From Alphaproteobacteria bacterium (lineage in GTDB: Bacteria; Planctomycetota; Phycisphaerae; UBA1845), in the NCBI GenBank assembly GCA_028285105.1, contig JANQQE010000011.1, positions 248,001-312,000 on the forward strand: a DNA stretch of 64,000 nt, in the 5' to 3' direction. The notes beneath the pieces are model-generated. The model saw nothing but the letters and a program-made list of their open reading frames with translations. It searched no databases and had not been told where the DNA came from. The translations under genes and the position numbers were made by a program. Shown piece after piece: positions 1 to 9,867 of this stretch (its first letter is position 1; every line of letters begins with the position of its first letter).

Positions 1-407
1 CCCACCGTTCCCGTCACCAGACACGAAATGCTCGATTCGATAAACACGCAGGCCCCGACAGCCGTCGCCAGCAAACCGGCGCTTCGACGCGTGTTGGCAA
101 GTCCGAGTCCTCGAATCCAACCGACAAACCCATCCACTCCACCACTTCGCTGTATCAGCGTGATCAGCGAACCGACCATCAGGCAAAACAGAATCGTGCG
201 CGTGTTTCCGCTGCCATCAACTGCAAACACATCCACAAAGGCGGTCAGTGTTTTCGTCGTCGCCGCAAAGATGTTCCAGTCAGCCAAGACCAGGAAACCC
301 ATCCAAATCCCGATCGCCAGCGAAATAAATACCTGCCGAGTCAGAATAGAGAGAACAATCGCCAGCAGCGGGGGTAGCAGCGAGAGGAATTCGTAACCGT
401 CAGGCAT
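1..407 (-). CDS. NhaC-family Na+/H+ antiporter (N-terminal part)
   Basis: The first 135 residues of a membrane protein whose 3' end lies beyond the left edge of the window. Translation starts at an ATG at 407 and runs through hydrophobic segments, opening with LLPPLLAIVLSILTRQ and then a second helix with the IGIWMG stretch, which is typical of the NhaC/COG1757 antiporter family. These inner-membrane proteins exchange sodium for protons. A segment ending ESSISCLVTG at the window edge also fits. No strong ribosome binding site is visible. The FG-GAP gene lies upstream on the same strand, separated by a terminator, so this gene is probably transcribed on its own. The exact ion specificity cannot be read from this fragment. 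Confidence 0.75.
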   Translation of the reverse strand, partial: MPDGYEFLSLLPPLLAIVLSILTRQVFISLAIGIWMGFLVLADWNIFAATTKTLTAFVDVFAVDGSGNTRTILFCLMVGSLITLIQRSGGVDGFVGWIRGLGLANTRRSAGLLATAVGACVFIESSISCLVTGTV

Positions 408-443
408 GATTGCTTCGCAGGAACGAACGAATTATTAAAAGGA

Positions 444-487
444 CAAAAACAAAAAAGACCCGTCGCCGTAGTTTGCGACGGGTCTTT
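444..487 (-). terminator. Rho-independent terminator of the FG-GAP gene
   Basis: A perfect 13-bp inverted repeat (454-466 paired with 475-487) encloses an 8-nt loop. On the minus strand it is followed by a T-rich run (complement of 444-453). It sits 65 bases past the stop of the upstream minus-strand gene. Confidence 0.85.
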
Positions 488-551
488 CAATGTGACAAGT
501 CTATTCTTGATTCAAATCGCGTCAGTTTGCGACGGTTCAATTTACGACGGA

Positions 552-3500
552 TCAGTTCGCCACAGTGTTGTTACCGTAGATGATGTAAACCCGACCGTCG
601 TCCGGACGCCGACCAATGTTCGGATCGGTTCCGACATCGCCCGGCGTCTGTGGAAGGTTCTCATCCACAAAGTCCGAGCGCGTGAGCCCAAGTCCAATAT
701 CATCGAATCCGTCGTTGTTGATGTCGCCAAGAAGTCCAACGCTATCAATAGGCGCTTCATTGGGCCGACCCGTTTCGTAGGGCGACCAGAATACGATGCC
801 GGGCAATTGCGGCGTACCGACTTGAGAGAGGGAAAATCCGCCTTCAGGAGCATTATTCAAATGCGTACCACCGAAAATGAGGTACACGACTCCCAAACGC
901 TCTCGGTTGTTGTCATCAGTAAACCGGACGCCAGGTGCGGCGACGAGCAAATCACCGAATCCGTCGCGGTTGAAGTCGCCCCCTGACACAACATCCTCAC
1001 CCGCACGGTCGCCGGGGGACTCGCCATAGAAAATCACACCAGGCAGACTACTGGTTCCGATTTGACTGATTGTGCGATCTCCATCGAGTGTCACGTTTCC
1101 GAAAATGACGCCGGCAAAGCCATTGTCGACTGGGCATGCGTCGGCAAATCCAGCGACGAGATTGTCGAATGCGGCTTGGTCGTCTTCGTCAATATCGCGA
1201 TCGTTATCAAAGTCGTATTGTTTACATTGATCGCCAATAAAAACTTCATCACCAAAATTGTTGCGACAAGCAGTAAAGGTACTCGTGCTAAGATTCGCAT
1301 CGTCACAATTGGCTGTGACTGAATCCAAGAAATCGACGTTTGGTGACGAGATAAATACATCACCGATGCCGTCTCCATTGATATCCCTACCGCCTACCTG
1401 TCTATGACCGACACGATCGCCTTCCGTTTCGCCGCGAATACGCAAAACAGTGGGTCGCGGGAACGCTGCGTCATCCAAATGGCTCAATGATATGTTTCCG
1501 AATGGAGACCGGCCTTGAAGAATGTACACCGCACCAGTGTCGATACGACCATTGGCACTATTGTCATTACGTGGTGCACCACAAACGATGTCGGGAACGC
1601 CATCGCGATTCATATCGCCGGCGGATTCTGCGCCACCCAATAAGTCCGTAACATCCTCCGCAAGGACTTCGAAACGATTGACCGGACCAATCGGGCCGCT
1701 TCGACTCACAGGCGGCGATCCGGTGCATGATCCTCTACCAGGAATAACATGATTGGGAATTATTTGATTTCCATCCGAATCCGCAAACACACCACTTGCC
1801 GAATAGTCAGCGCCGTTAAGAACGATGATGCTACCAATGAATTGGTTGGAACCAAGTATCTTTGAATCGGCGCTTCCAAGTGGAGCCGCTTGGATCGACT
1901 GGAGATACGCTTCATTGCGAGGCGCGGAAATGACTATTTCTGGCGTACCATCAAGCGTGATGTCTCCGATTGAAGAAACGTGTTCTCCGAAAAAGTCAGT
2001 TCGAGGATTTGCCTGACCGAGGGCACCATCGTTGATATATTCCCAGAAACCACCCTGAATTCTAACCCCTCGCCCAAGGCCCGTGGTCGGATCGCCAGTT
2101 GTGTGTGTAATTGGACCTGCCGCAGGAGTTTGATTGCCGCCGCCAATGTTTGCTCCGGGACTAAGTGTTACTACATTTTCCTGCCCGGACAATTCCAATG
2201 AAAGCACCGTATTTTCCAGACGATTGGCTGAAACAGAACCGGCAAGGTCACGGTTTTCACTAGCGACCATAACGACCACACCGCAGGACTCCAATGATGA
2301 ATCGACTTGAAATCCATCACCGGGATCGTCAGGTCCAGTGGCAAGATTGTTAACCAATTGATCTGGATAACAATTGAACGTGACTTGCCCGGTTCTTGCT
2401 TCGTCGAATGAGACACTGAGCAAGGGGCGAGTCGTTTCGACTGATGCCTCCGATGTGAAGAACGCACCCGTCACAGGCAGTATCGGTATAATAATGAATT
2501 GTGGACTTCGTGTTCCGATTTCACCGTCGATTGCCGATTGCATCACTTCCGTAACATCGATGACCAACGTTGTTGTTATCGTTTGACCGTTGACGCTGAA
2601 GCTGACGCTGTAATCGAGCGTTTCGTCGTCATAATCGGTTGCTTCTGTCGGCCCGGGCGTTCCGTCGGAGGCGTTGAAATCGTTGAAGTCCGTATCGTCC
2701 GTCACTCCTAAATTCAATCGGTGAATTGAGAACGTTTCGGTGGAAATTGCAAGATTGCTTTGCAGTGTCAAAGTAATCGACGCGTCAAGGTCCGAAATAT
2801 CATTGGGATTTGGCGTGAAGACTTCATCCGGAAACTCGAACCCAACAATCGGAAACTGATTGCGGTCTGCTTCCTGGTCGGATGTCGCACTAAATAGCAT
2901 CAGTTGCTCATCGCCGGACGCATCATTCGGATCGTTGCGGTCGACATATGTGTCAATTGACTCCTCGAAATTGTCGTCAAAATCGGCGACAGGCGTACCG
3001 TTGTTCGTTAAAGTCCGGAATCCAAATCGAGCTGTAAAATTAACTTCGATCGGTTCCACTGCGTCTCCCGGATCATCATCCCGCCCTTGGTAAATACCAT
3101 CAGCCATTCCCATTCCTACGAGAATTTCCGGTCGACCATCGCCCGAAAGGTCGGCAATCGAAGACACACTGGTAATTCCTCTGGGCACACCCAAAGGATC
3201 GTTATGAAGGGATTCCAATCGATTAGGCGGCGCTTCAAGAATCACGCCCGAGATTCCGCGGCTGACGCTATTGATATTATTGACACCGCCGAATCGCGAC
3301 AGGTTCAATCCGTAAATCAAATATGCTTCGCCGATATTTCCGAAGTTGCGTGGGTTGCCGAACTGAGCGACTAGCATAAAATCGTCAATTCCGTCACCGT
3401 CAAAATCCCCGACATTTGTCATCGTGGACCCCAAACGCGAACCCGGATTGAATCCTTGGAACACTGCGCCCGATAGGATCGTTCCGACATCAAGAAGATC

Positions 3501-4430
3501 TACCGTACCCGTCGCGGATCGCAGAATATTGATCGAACCCTGTGCATACGCATGAACGCGTTGGTTACCCGCATCAATGATCGTTGCACGAACGCGATAA
3601 GCCTCACCATTGGGTCTTGGCGGGATGACACCCAGATCGACGGCAATATTAAACGTCAGTTCCTCGGAACTACCCATCGCTACGTCTTGTTGACGCAGAA
3701 CGATGATCTCATTCGGATCGGGCAGGCGTGGATCGTCGTCCGACGGAGTATCGTTAAAATCCAGGACGATGAACAATTCCGCCTCACTATCGGCATCGTA
3801 TGGCTCATTCGCATTGACTGGTCCAGTCGTCGGGCGAACCGTCACCGTCAGCGTGTCTTCCTGAGCAACGCCCTGGTTGAATGCCGGCTGAATGACAGCC
3901 ACCTGCGGCGGAACATTGAGAGGATTGGTACCCGGTTCGCCAATGGTAATCTCCACGCGCTGCGAGGTGGAACCGTCCGCCAGTGCAAACACCGAAACCA
4001 CTTCATTCAGTCCGTCGGAAATCTGACCAAGCAGGTTGTAAGTACCGAGTGGAATTAAACCCGTTGAAGCGCTGAACTGATCCGGGCCGGCATTGTCGTT
4101 CTCTTGGATATTCGAAACGAGGACTATCTCCGCACCCGTCACAACATTAATCAAACTAAATGAAATAACTGCCGGCGAATCGCGATCGTCGTCAGACCAC
4201 GAGATTTCAAACGGTTCACCTTGATTGCGGTTGAGGTTCGCATTGGGCGTGAGTATTTGCAATGACGGCGGCACGTTACCGATAACCCCCGGCCCCAAAA
4301 CCAGGCGAGGTTGATCACCGATGCATCCGAGAAATGCGGTCATTGCGATCAAACCGTAGACGGCTGGTTTCGTCATTCGCATGGCCAGAACCCGACTGGA
4401 AGCCGGAACCCGATTAGGTTGATGAGGCAT
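552..4430 (-). CDS. Secreted FG-GAP/integrin-alpha-like repeat lipoprotein
   Basis: A 1292-residue exported protein. The ATG at 4430 has GGAG nine bases upstream and is preferred to a GTG at 4436. A signal sequence ending TAFLGC suggests a lipoprotein. After Ig/cadherin-like N-terminal regions there are about seven FG-GAP blades, recognisable by calcium-binding loops such as DFDGDGIDDF, DMNRDGVPDI, DINGDGIGDV, DFNRDGFGDL and DINNDGFDDI. These blades form an integrin-alpha type beta-propeller. Between blades lies a dockerin-like EF-hand (DFDNDRDIDEDD) in a Cys-containing insert. The likely role is adhesion or cell-surface scaffolding that depends on calcium; no enzyme motif was seen. A strong terminator follows, so it is probably monocistronic. 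Confidence 0.85.
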   Translation of the reverse strand: MPHQPNRVPASSRVLAMRMTKPAVYGLIAMTAFLGCIGDQPRLVLGPGVIGNVPPSLQILTPNANLNRNQGEPFEISWSDDDRDSPAVISFSLINVVTGAEIVLVSNIQENDNAGPDQFSASTGLIPLGTYNLLGQISDGLNEVVSVFALADGSTSQRVEITIGEPGTNPLNVPPQVAVIQPAFNQGVAQEDTLTVTVRPTTGPVNANEPYDADSEAELFIVLDFNDTPSDDDPRLPDPNEIIVLRQQDVAMGSSEELTFNIAVDLGVIPPRPNGEAYRVRATIIDAGNQRVHAYAQGSINILRSATGTVDLLDVGTILSGAVFQGFNPGSRLGSTMTNVGDFDGDGIDDFMLVAQFGNPRNFGNIGEAYLIYGLNLSRFGGVNNINSVSRGISGVILEAPPNRLESLHNDPLGVPRGITSVSSIADLSGDGRPEILVGMGMADGIYQGRDDDPGDAVEPIEVNFTARFGFRTLTNNGTPVADFDDNFEESIDTYVDRNDPNDASGDEQLMLFSATSDQEADRNQFPIVGFEFPDEVFTPNPNDISDLDASITLTLQSNLAISTETFSIHRLNLGVTDDTDFNDFNASDGTPGPTEATDYDDETLDYSVSFSVNGQTITTTLVIDVTEVMQSAIDGEIGTRSPQFIIIPILPVTGAFFTSEASVETTRPLLSVSFDEARTGQVTFNCYPDQLVNNLATGPDDPGDGFQVDSSLESCGVVVMVASENRDLAGSVSANRLENTVLSLELSGQENVVTLSPGANIGGGNQTPAAGPITHTTGDPTTGLGRGVRIQGGFWEYINDGALGQANPRTDFFGEHVSSIGDITLDGTPEIVISAPRNEAYLQSIQAAPLGSADSKILGSNQFIGSIIVLNGADYSASGVFADSDGNQIIPNHVIPGRGSCTGSPPVSRSGPIGPVNRFEVLAEDVTDLLGGAESAGDMNRDGVPDIVCGAPRNDNSANGRIDTGAVYILQGRSPFGNISLSHLDDAAFPRPTVLRIRGETEGDRVGHRQVGGRDINGDGIGDVFISSPNVDFLDSVTANCDDANLSTSTFTACRNNFGDEVFIGDQCKQYDFDNDRDIDEDDQAAFDNLVAGFADACPVDNGFAGVIFGNVTLDGDRTISQIGTSSLPGVIFYGESPGDRAGEDVVSGGDFNRDGFGDLLVAAPGVRFTDDNNRERLGVVYLIFGGTHLNNAPEGGFSLSQVGTPQLPGIVFWSPYETGRPNEAPIDSVGLLGDINNDGFDDIGLGLTRSDFVDENLPQTPGDVGTDPNIGRRPDDGRVYIIYGNNTVAN

Positions 4431-4731
4431 GGGCACTCACTCCAATTTATGCATTCGTTTGGCAACGCAGGAAGACCTGACGCTGCCCGATTAATTATTT
4501 GCGTTGATCAAGACACAATCACAGCTTGGTTGAACGGAGGTTCCGTCCTGCGAGCCGCATCGCTACGGTGCGTTCCTCAGGACATCGTCCCGAGTTTCAT
4601 TGTCACTTTGCAGCAGCGCTCATACTAAAGGCACCCCAATTGTCCCGTCAAGCGCCACAAACCTTTCGCGCGGCTGATACTTACGTGCATTGACGGTTGC
4701 CCAAACCAGTCGCCTCTGGTTCAATGCTACG

Positions 4732-5442
4732 ATGCCATACGACGACGCCGACACATTCAAGCCGCCATCAGATGACCCGCTCGATTTGGGGGATGAAAGG
4801 CCACCCCTAAGCCGGGTGGCTGTCGCGGCGATGATTATCGGCGTGGTGTTCCTGATTCCCTGGCCACCATTCGTCGCCCTCATGCAAAACAATATCAGGG
4901 CGATCGGTACGGGCACCATCATTGGAATCATAGGCGCAGCACTCGCTGTCATTCTAGGCATTCTGGCATTTTTGCTGACGCGAAAGAATCGAAGAAGAGG
5001 GCGTTGGCTGGGGGTTACGGGCTGTATTCTGGGCCTGCTCGGAATCGTCCTCCAATTCGGGGTGGGCTATTCTCTGTACAACGTGGTGGGCAGTATCAAT
5101 CACGCACGGAAAGCCGTCATGATACTCAAGACATCGTCGTCGAAACGGGCCGAATTGGCGGCCAGGTGGCACCAAAAATTTGGTTCAAATCGATTCCAGG
5201 TTAGCACCACACCACAAGAATTTGAAGAATGGCTTAAACAGGTTGCCGACGAGCATGGCCAACTTCAGCAAATCGAATTGAACAAATCGGATTCGTTCGA
5301 TGCCAGAAACAACGTGACGACCGTGAAATTCAAAGGTCACTTCGTCAACGGATTGATGCCAGTAGAAGTTGACGTGGGTTTCGACGACGCCAAACCGAAA
5401 GCTGACAACATCCGAGTCGGTGAATCGTCAGCATTGGAATAA
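4732..5442 (+). CDS. Membrane protein of unknown function
   Basis: A 236-residue protein from the ATG that begins MPYDDADTF; an earlier in-frame ATG at 4690 gives an unlikely extension. An acidic, proline-rich N-terminus of about 35 residues is followed by three hydrophobic helices: VAVAAMIIGVVFLI, then TIIGIIGAALAVILGILAFLL, then the segment around CILGLLGIVLQFG. A basic KNRRRGRW loop separates the second and third. The C-terminal 110 residues are soluble. The three-helix core resembles DUF4190-type proteins, but only in outline. The gene is divergent from the FG-GAP gene and convergent with the next. No function can be assigned. Confidence 0.7.
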   Translation: MPYDDADTFKPPSDDPLDLGDERPPLSRVAVAAMIIGVVFLIPWPPFVALMQNNIRAIGTGTIIGIIGAALAVILGILAFLLTRKNRRRGRWLGVTGCILGLLGIVLQFGVGYSLYNVVGSINHARKAVMILKTSSSKRAELAARWHQKFGSNRFQVSTTPQEFEEWLKQVADEHGQLQQIELNKSDSFDARNNVTTVKFKGHFVNGLMPVEVDVGFDDAKPKADNIRVGESSALE

Positions 5443-5480
5443 CGCACCGAGAACACTGTTTGGCCTAATCCTGACGTACA

Positions 5481-6215
5481 CTATTTTGGGCAAACCACAA
5501 CTTCACCGTCAAACACACGGGGTGTGCAAAGCTTTGCGATCTCTGCACTGATCGCTTCTGTTTCCGCCAGGGATTTTCCGGGAATGCGCACCGAACGAAT
5601 CATCGGCGTCAGCGTCGTGAACCAGTCGGTCCACACCGGAACGGATGGCGGCAAGTCGATGGGCAGATCAATTTTCAACTTCGGCGAATTGATTTCCGTG
5701 ATGAATTCACGCAGTTCGACTGGCGATGTAAGAAACTGCCCTTTTGCCGGCTGCACGCATGGTGTGACCCCCCAGCGCTCTGCGATGGGCATGAGTCTTT
5801 TTAGCGAACGATACAAATCATTCATCGCACCCGCATACGTCAAGCGTGAGCCCGATTCAGTCAGGTTTATCGGGGCAAATGATATCCGCTCAATTTCGAT
5901 CGCGTGAGCAGCATGAACGAGCGATTCCATTAGCTCATCGCAAGGAAGTCCCACGAAACCTGCAACATGCCAAGACGTAAACCGAAACTCGGCAACACTC
6001 TCCGCCTGTGAGTTTTTGAACGCAGCAAATTCTTCAACCGTGCAGTTCAATTCAAAATCTTTGCCGTTCAGTTCTCTCGCCAACTGGCGAACGCTGTCCT
6101 GTTCGCCAGTTGTCGCGTTGATTGGCAATTGAATGATCGGTCGCAGTTGCATCATCTTGAAAGAATTCACAGTTCGGTCTTGGTCAGCCTCTTTCACATT
6201 GTCGAGCACATTCAT
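5481..6215 (-). CDS. TIM-barrel sugar isomerase/AP-endonuclease 2-like protein, degenerate
   Basis: A 244-residue cytoplasmic protein with the pattern of the xylose isomerase-like/AP endonuclease family 2 barrel. The stretch LYRSLKRLMPIAERWGV, followed about ten residues later by GQFLTSPVELREFITEINS, is the family's usual helix-strand order. The acidic residue normally found after the GV strand as a metal ligand is replaced (TPCVQPAKG), and histidine ligands are sparse. A catalytic metal site is therefore doubtful. The gene starts 57 bases from mutL and is divergently transcribed, so the two may share a promoter region. The start is uncertain; an alternative ATG pair lies near 6155. The protein may be a regulatory or substrate-binding relic of the family. 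Confidence 0.6.
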   Translation of the reverse strand: MNVLDNVKEADQDRTVNSFKMMQLRPIIQLPINATTGEQDSVRQLARELNGKDFELNCTVEEFAAFKNSQAESVAEFRFTSWHVAGFVGLPCDELMESLVHAAHAIEIERISFAPINLTESGSRLTYAGAMNDLYRSLKRLMPIAERWGVTPCVQPAKGQFLTSPVELREFITEINSPKLKIDLPIDLPPSVPVWTDWFTTLTPMIRSVRIPGKSLAETEAISAEIAKLCTPRVFDGEVVVCPK

Positions 6216-6272
6216 GCGCTCTATACTTCAAGTGATTTGCTTGCCAATGTCATCAATTCGACGGGTTTGTCC

Positions 6273-8144
6273 ATGAGTCGCATTCAAATCTTACCCGATC
6301 TGCTCGTCAACAAGATCGCTGCCGGCGAAGTCATTGAACGACCAGCCAGCATCGTCAAGGAACTCGTCGAAAACGCTCTGGATGCTGGCTCATCGCAGAT
6401 CAGCGTCACCATCGAAGACGGTGGGAAGCGCCTGATCCGGGTGGTGGATGACGGAATCGGCATGTCGGCTGAGGATCTGCGGTTGGCAGTCACGCCCCAT
6501 GCGACCAGCAAGATCACATGCGAGGACGATCTTTTCAAAATCGCAACGCTCGGTTTTCGCGGTGAGGCGTTGGCCAGCATCGGCGCAGTAAGTCGATTGC
6601 ACATCACCTCGCGCACCCGCGACGAAATCGAAGGCAACGAAATCGTCGTATCGGCAAAGCACTTGGAGACGACCCAGGCGGCTGGCTGTCGGGTTGGAAC
6701 GAACATTGAAGTTCGCGATTTGTTCTTCAACGTACCGGCCCGTCGAAAGTTCATGCGAGCCACAGCCACCGAGGTCGGCCACATCAACGAGCAGCTAGCG
6801 CGGATGGCGCTGGGACATCGCAGTGTTGGGTTTGAATTGACCAACAACAAGCGCACCACCCATCGACTCGCTGCCGAGTCAACGATTCGCGAACGCATCG
6901 GGGCACTCTATGGTGCAGACCTTGCTGAAGAACTCATTCCGATCGAACGTGACGAACGCGGTCTGCGCATCGAAGGTTACGTCGCTCCGCCAGCCCGATC
7001 GCGATCGACGGCATCGTGGCAATACGTATTTCTCAATGGTCGCTACATTCGCGACCGTTCGGTACAGCACGCCATCAGAGAAGCTTATCGCGGACTGATG
7101 GAACACCAGCGGTTTCCGGTGGCGTTTCTATTTCTGACGATGGACCCGCAACTCGTAGACGTCAATGTCCATCCGTGCAAACTTGAAGTCCGTTGGCAAA
7201 ATACGCAACTTGTGCATTCGCAGGTGTTGTCAGCGCTCCGCGATAAATTCCTCACGAGTGACTTATCGCCTGCGCTTCGAGCAGATGCGGGAAGCACGTC
7301 AACCAGAACGGATTTCGACCCAACGAAAGCCGCTGAGGTTCGTAGGGAAGCGGCAGAGTTTTATAAGGGGCTGGTGCCTTCACCAATGGGCTCTCCCATA
7401 CAAGCCACCTATGAAGGCCGCGACTTCTCACCATCCATCGGAACGCCCCCTTCAACCCGACCATCCGACATCCGTTCGGATGTATGGGATGCATTGCACA
7501 ATGGCGGGCAAACGGAAGAAAATCCGCCGCGAATACCGACCGATGACGTTCCCGCAGAGCTACCGCAGATCAAGGGATATCGAGCACTCCAGGTCCACAA
7601 CAGCTACCTCGTCGCCGAAACCAGCGACGGTTTGGTTATCATCGATCAGCACGCGCTGCACGAGCGCATCATGTACGAAAGGCTCAAAGCCCAGATCACC
7701 GACGGCCCCCTCGAATCGCAGCGATTGCTCATGCCTGAAACGCTGACGGCCAGCGCGACAGACATGGCCCTTCTTCAAGAACATGAACCGCTACTGTTGA
7801 AACTCGGCGTCGAAGCCAACGCATTCGGCGAAGATCAAATCGCGGTCCATGCATTCCCGTCATTGCTCAAAGACATCGACGCTGCCGCTTTCATGCGCGA
7901 CCTGTTGGATCGATTGGGTGAACAACATGCGCAGACCAGCGCGGAAGAAGTGATTCACGAAGTGCTGGACATGATGAGTTGCAAGGCGGCAGTCAAAGCC
8001 GGCGACTCGCTGACGACCGAGGAAATCGCAACACTCATAGATCAAAAGGGCGAGATCGAAAAATCAAGCAACTGCCCCCACGGCCGCCCAACCACACTTA
8101 GCCTTTCGGTGGACGAACTCGAAAAGCAATTCAAACGGAAGTAA
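6273..8144 (+). CDS. mutL: DNA mismatch repair protein MutL (endonuclease type)
   Basis: A 623-residue mismatch-repair protein that links MutS recognition to strand incision. The ATG that begins MSRIQILPD matches the family start; the longer in-frame extension has no homology. The N-terminal GHKL ATPase carries NKIAAGEVIERP with ELVENALDAG, then VVDDGIGM and TLGFRGEALASIG. A variable linker (about 340-420) leads to the C-terminal dimerisation domain. That domain has DQHALHERIMYE at about 458-469, matching the DQHA-x2-E-x4-E nicking motif, and CPHGRP at about 601, a metal-site motif. This is therefore the self-nicking MutL of organisms without MutH. Divergent from the upstream TIM-barrel gene. 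Confidence 0.97.
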   Translation: MSRIQILPDLLVNKIAAGEVIERPASIVKELVENALDAGSSQISVTIEDGGKRLIRVVDDGIGMSAEDLRLAVTPHATSKITCEDDLFKIATLGFRGEALASIGAVSRLHITSRTRDEIEGNEIVVSAKHLETTQAAGCRVGTNIEVRDLFFNVPARRKFMRATATEVGHINEQLARMALGHRSVGFELTNNKRTTHRLAAESTIRERIGALYGADLAEELIPIERDERGLRIEGYVAPPARSRSTASWQYVFLNGRYIRDRSVQHAIREAYRGLMEHQRFPVAFLFLTMDPQLVDVNVHPCKLEVRWQNTQLVHSQVLSALRDKFLTSDLSPALRADAGSTSTRTDFDPTKAAEVRREAAEFYKGLVPSPMGSPIQATYEGRDFSPSIGTPPSTRPSDIRSDVWDALHNGGQTEENPPRIPTDDVPAELPQIKGYRALQVHNSYLVAETSDGLVIIDQHALHERIMYERLKAQITDGPLESQRLLMPETLTASATDMALLQEHEPLLLKLGVEANAFGEDQIAVHAFPSLLKDIDAAAFMRDLLDRLGEQHAQTSAEEVIHEVLDMMSCKAAVKAGDSLTTEEIATLIDQKGEIEKSSNCPHGRPTTLSLSVDELEKQFKRK

Positions 8145-8333
8145 ACACGACACTATCTGAAAGCAATTCAATTGACTGTCCATTACGAACAGTGGATACG
8201 GTCAATTAGCGTCGGATAGAATTGAAAACCAAGTCGTCCGAGTAGCATCACTCAGCATGCCAACTTCACCTCTTTTGTTCTGCGACTCGATAAGGCGAAA
8301 ACCATTCCAGTCTCCATTTTCTGCGACAACACA

Positions 8334-8675
8334 CTATTGATCTACGAAACGGCCGATGAGAGATGCAATGTCGATCGGATTGGCAGTTTTTTCGACGCAA
8401 ACAGATAGATGCCCTGTGGTAGTCGGTTGCACGATCTGGAAAAAGTTTCCATACCGGATCACGACATACTCAAGACCACCACAGTCGATGTTGCCGCGTT
8501 GCTTGACGAGTGTGATGAGCGTGGGATTCACGATAAGTTCCTCATACTTGTCCGACTCGCTACTGCTTGCACCATCAGCATTTTTGCGGGCGCACGTTTC
8601 CAACTTGCCATTTTCGTACAGTGCGACGTACCGAACGGCATCGTTCGAATTCAGAATCGCTTCGACCATTGCCAC
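8334..8675 (-). CDS. Conserved small protein, possibly roadblock/profilin-like
   Basis: A 113-residue protein with a GTG start at 8675, or an ATG two codons later. It begins two bases after the htrA-like stop, so the two are probably co-transcribed. No signal peptide or membrane helix is visible. The alternating pattern around VRYVALYENGKLE and a strand of GLEYVVIRYGNFFQIVQP recalls roadblock/LC7 or profilin-type folds used as small GTPase or signalling adaptors. That fold guess rests on strand pattern only. Two cysteines (ETCARK, NIDCGG) are of unknown role. Convergent with mutL across a 189-base gap that holds only a weak hairpin (8171-8206). Confidence 0.55.
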   Translation of the reverse strand: MAMVEAILNSNDAVRYVALYENGKLETCARKNADGASSSESDKYEELIVNPTLITLVKQRGNIDCGGLEYVVIRYGNFFQIVQPTTTGHLSVCVEKTANPIDIASLIGRFVDQ

Positions 8676-8676
8676 C

Positions 8677-9867
8677 TTACTTCAATGCCTGAAGAACGAC
8701 GTCAACTGTGAGTCTCTTGCCATCGCGGTCGATCATCAGCTTAACCTTCTCCCCAACATTGTGATTGGCCAATGCGTCTAACAATGCGGCTTCGTTCGGC
8801 GTGGGGGCGTCGTCGACCATCACGATGATATCGCCCAAGACGATGCTACCGTCGCGGGCCGGCTTGGTGGGTTGCAAGCCAGCCGCTTCCGCGCTGCTGC
8901 CTTCCGATACGCCAATGATCAGCACACCGGGCAACCGCAAACGCCTCGACACCGCATCCGATGCAATGTTGATACCAAGTCCAGGCCGGACAATCTTGCC
9001 GTAAGCAATGATTTGTGCAACGGCATCGTTGACCGCATCAACCGGTACTGCGAAACCAATGCCTGCCGACACCCCCGAGGGCGTATAAATACTCGTATTG
9101 ATGCCGATAAGCCTGCCCGCACTGTCGAGAAGCGGTCCGCCGCTGTTGCCCGGATTGATCGCCGCATCGGTTTGAATGACGCCTTGAATTTTGCGATGCG
9201 TGACCGAGGCGATTTCGCGATTGAGCGCGCTCACCACGCCCGTCGTCAACGTGTAATCGAGTCCGAATGGATTACCGATCGCGTACACGCTCTGTCCAAC
9301 CTGCAAGTCGCTTGACGTGCCGATCGAAATAGGGGTGAGTTTTGCTTTGTCGGCATCGATTTTGAGCACGGCGATATCTTTGTCAGGCCAGGCACCTCGA
9401 AGACTGGCTTCGTAGGTTGTTCCGTCATGCAGCGTGACCCGACACGATGAAGCGTCCTGAATCACGTGGAAGTTAGTGACGATGTGCCCCTTGGTGTCCC
9501 AGACAAACCCTGAACCCGTTCCCATTTCTGTCACCCGGTCGGCAAAGAAACCAGTTCTGCGATAAACTTGAATCATGGGACTGACGTACACGACAGACTT
9601 GGAACTCTGCTCGAACAAATTGATCGTGGAGATTTCGTCGGCACCGAGATCGCCGCGCGGTGTCACCGGACGATTGACCGGATCTTTTCCGTCGCGTCCC
9701 TGTGCAAAAAGCTGGTAGCGAATCGCCGATGCGACAACCGCGACAATGCAAAGGCCAAAGATGAAGGTGGACAACCGCGAACGACGTAACTGACGAATTG
9801 GATGAGACGGCTGTACCGATTGAGGCTGATCCATTGAATGGGACTGTGGATTGGATTGATCGTGCAT
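8677..9867 (-). CDS. HtrA/Deg-family trypsin-like serine protease with PDZ domain
   Basis: A 396-residue membrane-anchored periplasmic quality-control protease. The ATG at 9867 is preceded by AGAGGTGAGG, a strong ribosome binding site; a GTG three codons earlier would overlap that site. A Gln/Ser-rich cytoplasmic tail and a single helix (about 33-50) precede the S1C domain. The triad is His134 (TNFHVI), Asp164 (DKDIAVLKI) and Ser242 (NPGNSGGPLL). One PDZ domain occupies about 300-396, with a GVLIIGV strand. With a single PDZ it is closer to DegS-like than DegP-like architecture. It is followed at two bases by the small conserved gene, suggesting an operon. Confidence 0.93.
   Translation of the reverse strand: MHDQSNPQSHSMDQPQSVQPSHPIRQLRRSRLSTFIFGLCIVAVVASAIRYQLFAQGRDGKDPVNRPVTPRGDLGADEISTINLFEQSSKSVVYVSPMIQVYRRTGFFADRVTEMGTGSGFVWDTKGHIVTNFHVIQDASSCRVTLHDGTTYEASLRGAWPDKDIAVLKIDADKAKLTPISIGTSSDLQVGQSVYAIGNPFGLDYTLTTGVVSALNREIASVTHRKIQGVIQTDAAINPGNSGGPLLDSAGRLIGINTSIYTPSGVSAGIGFAVPVDAVNDAVAQIIAYGKIVRPGLGINIASDAVSRRLRLPGVLIIGVSEGSSAEAAGLQPTKPARDGSIVLGDIIVMVDDAPTPNEAALLDALANHNVGEKVKLMIDRDGKRLTVDVVLQALK

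Noticed and set aside
492-986. Plus-strand frame opposite the FG-GAP gene
   Set aside because: The minus-strand frame has a signal peptide and repeated FG-GAP motifs; the plus-strand product shows none.
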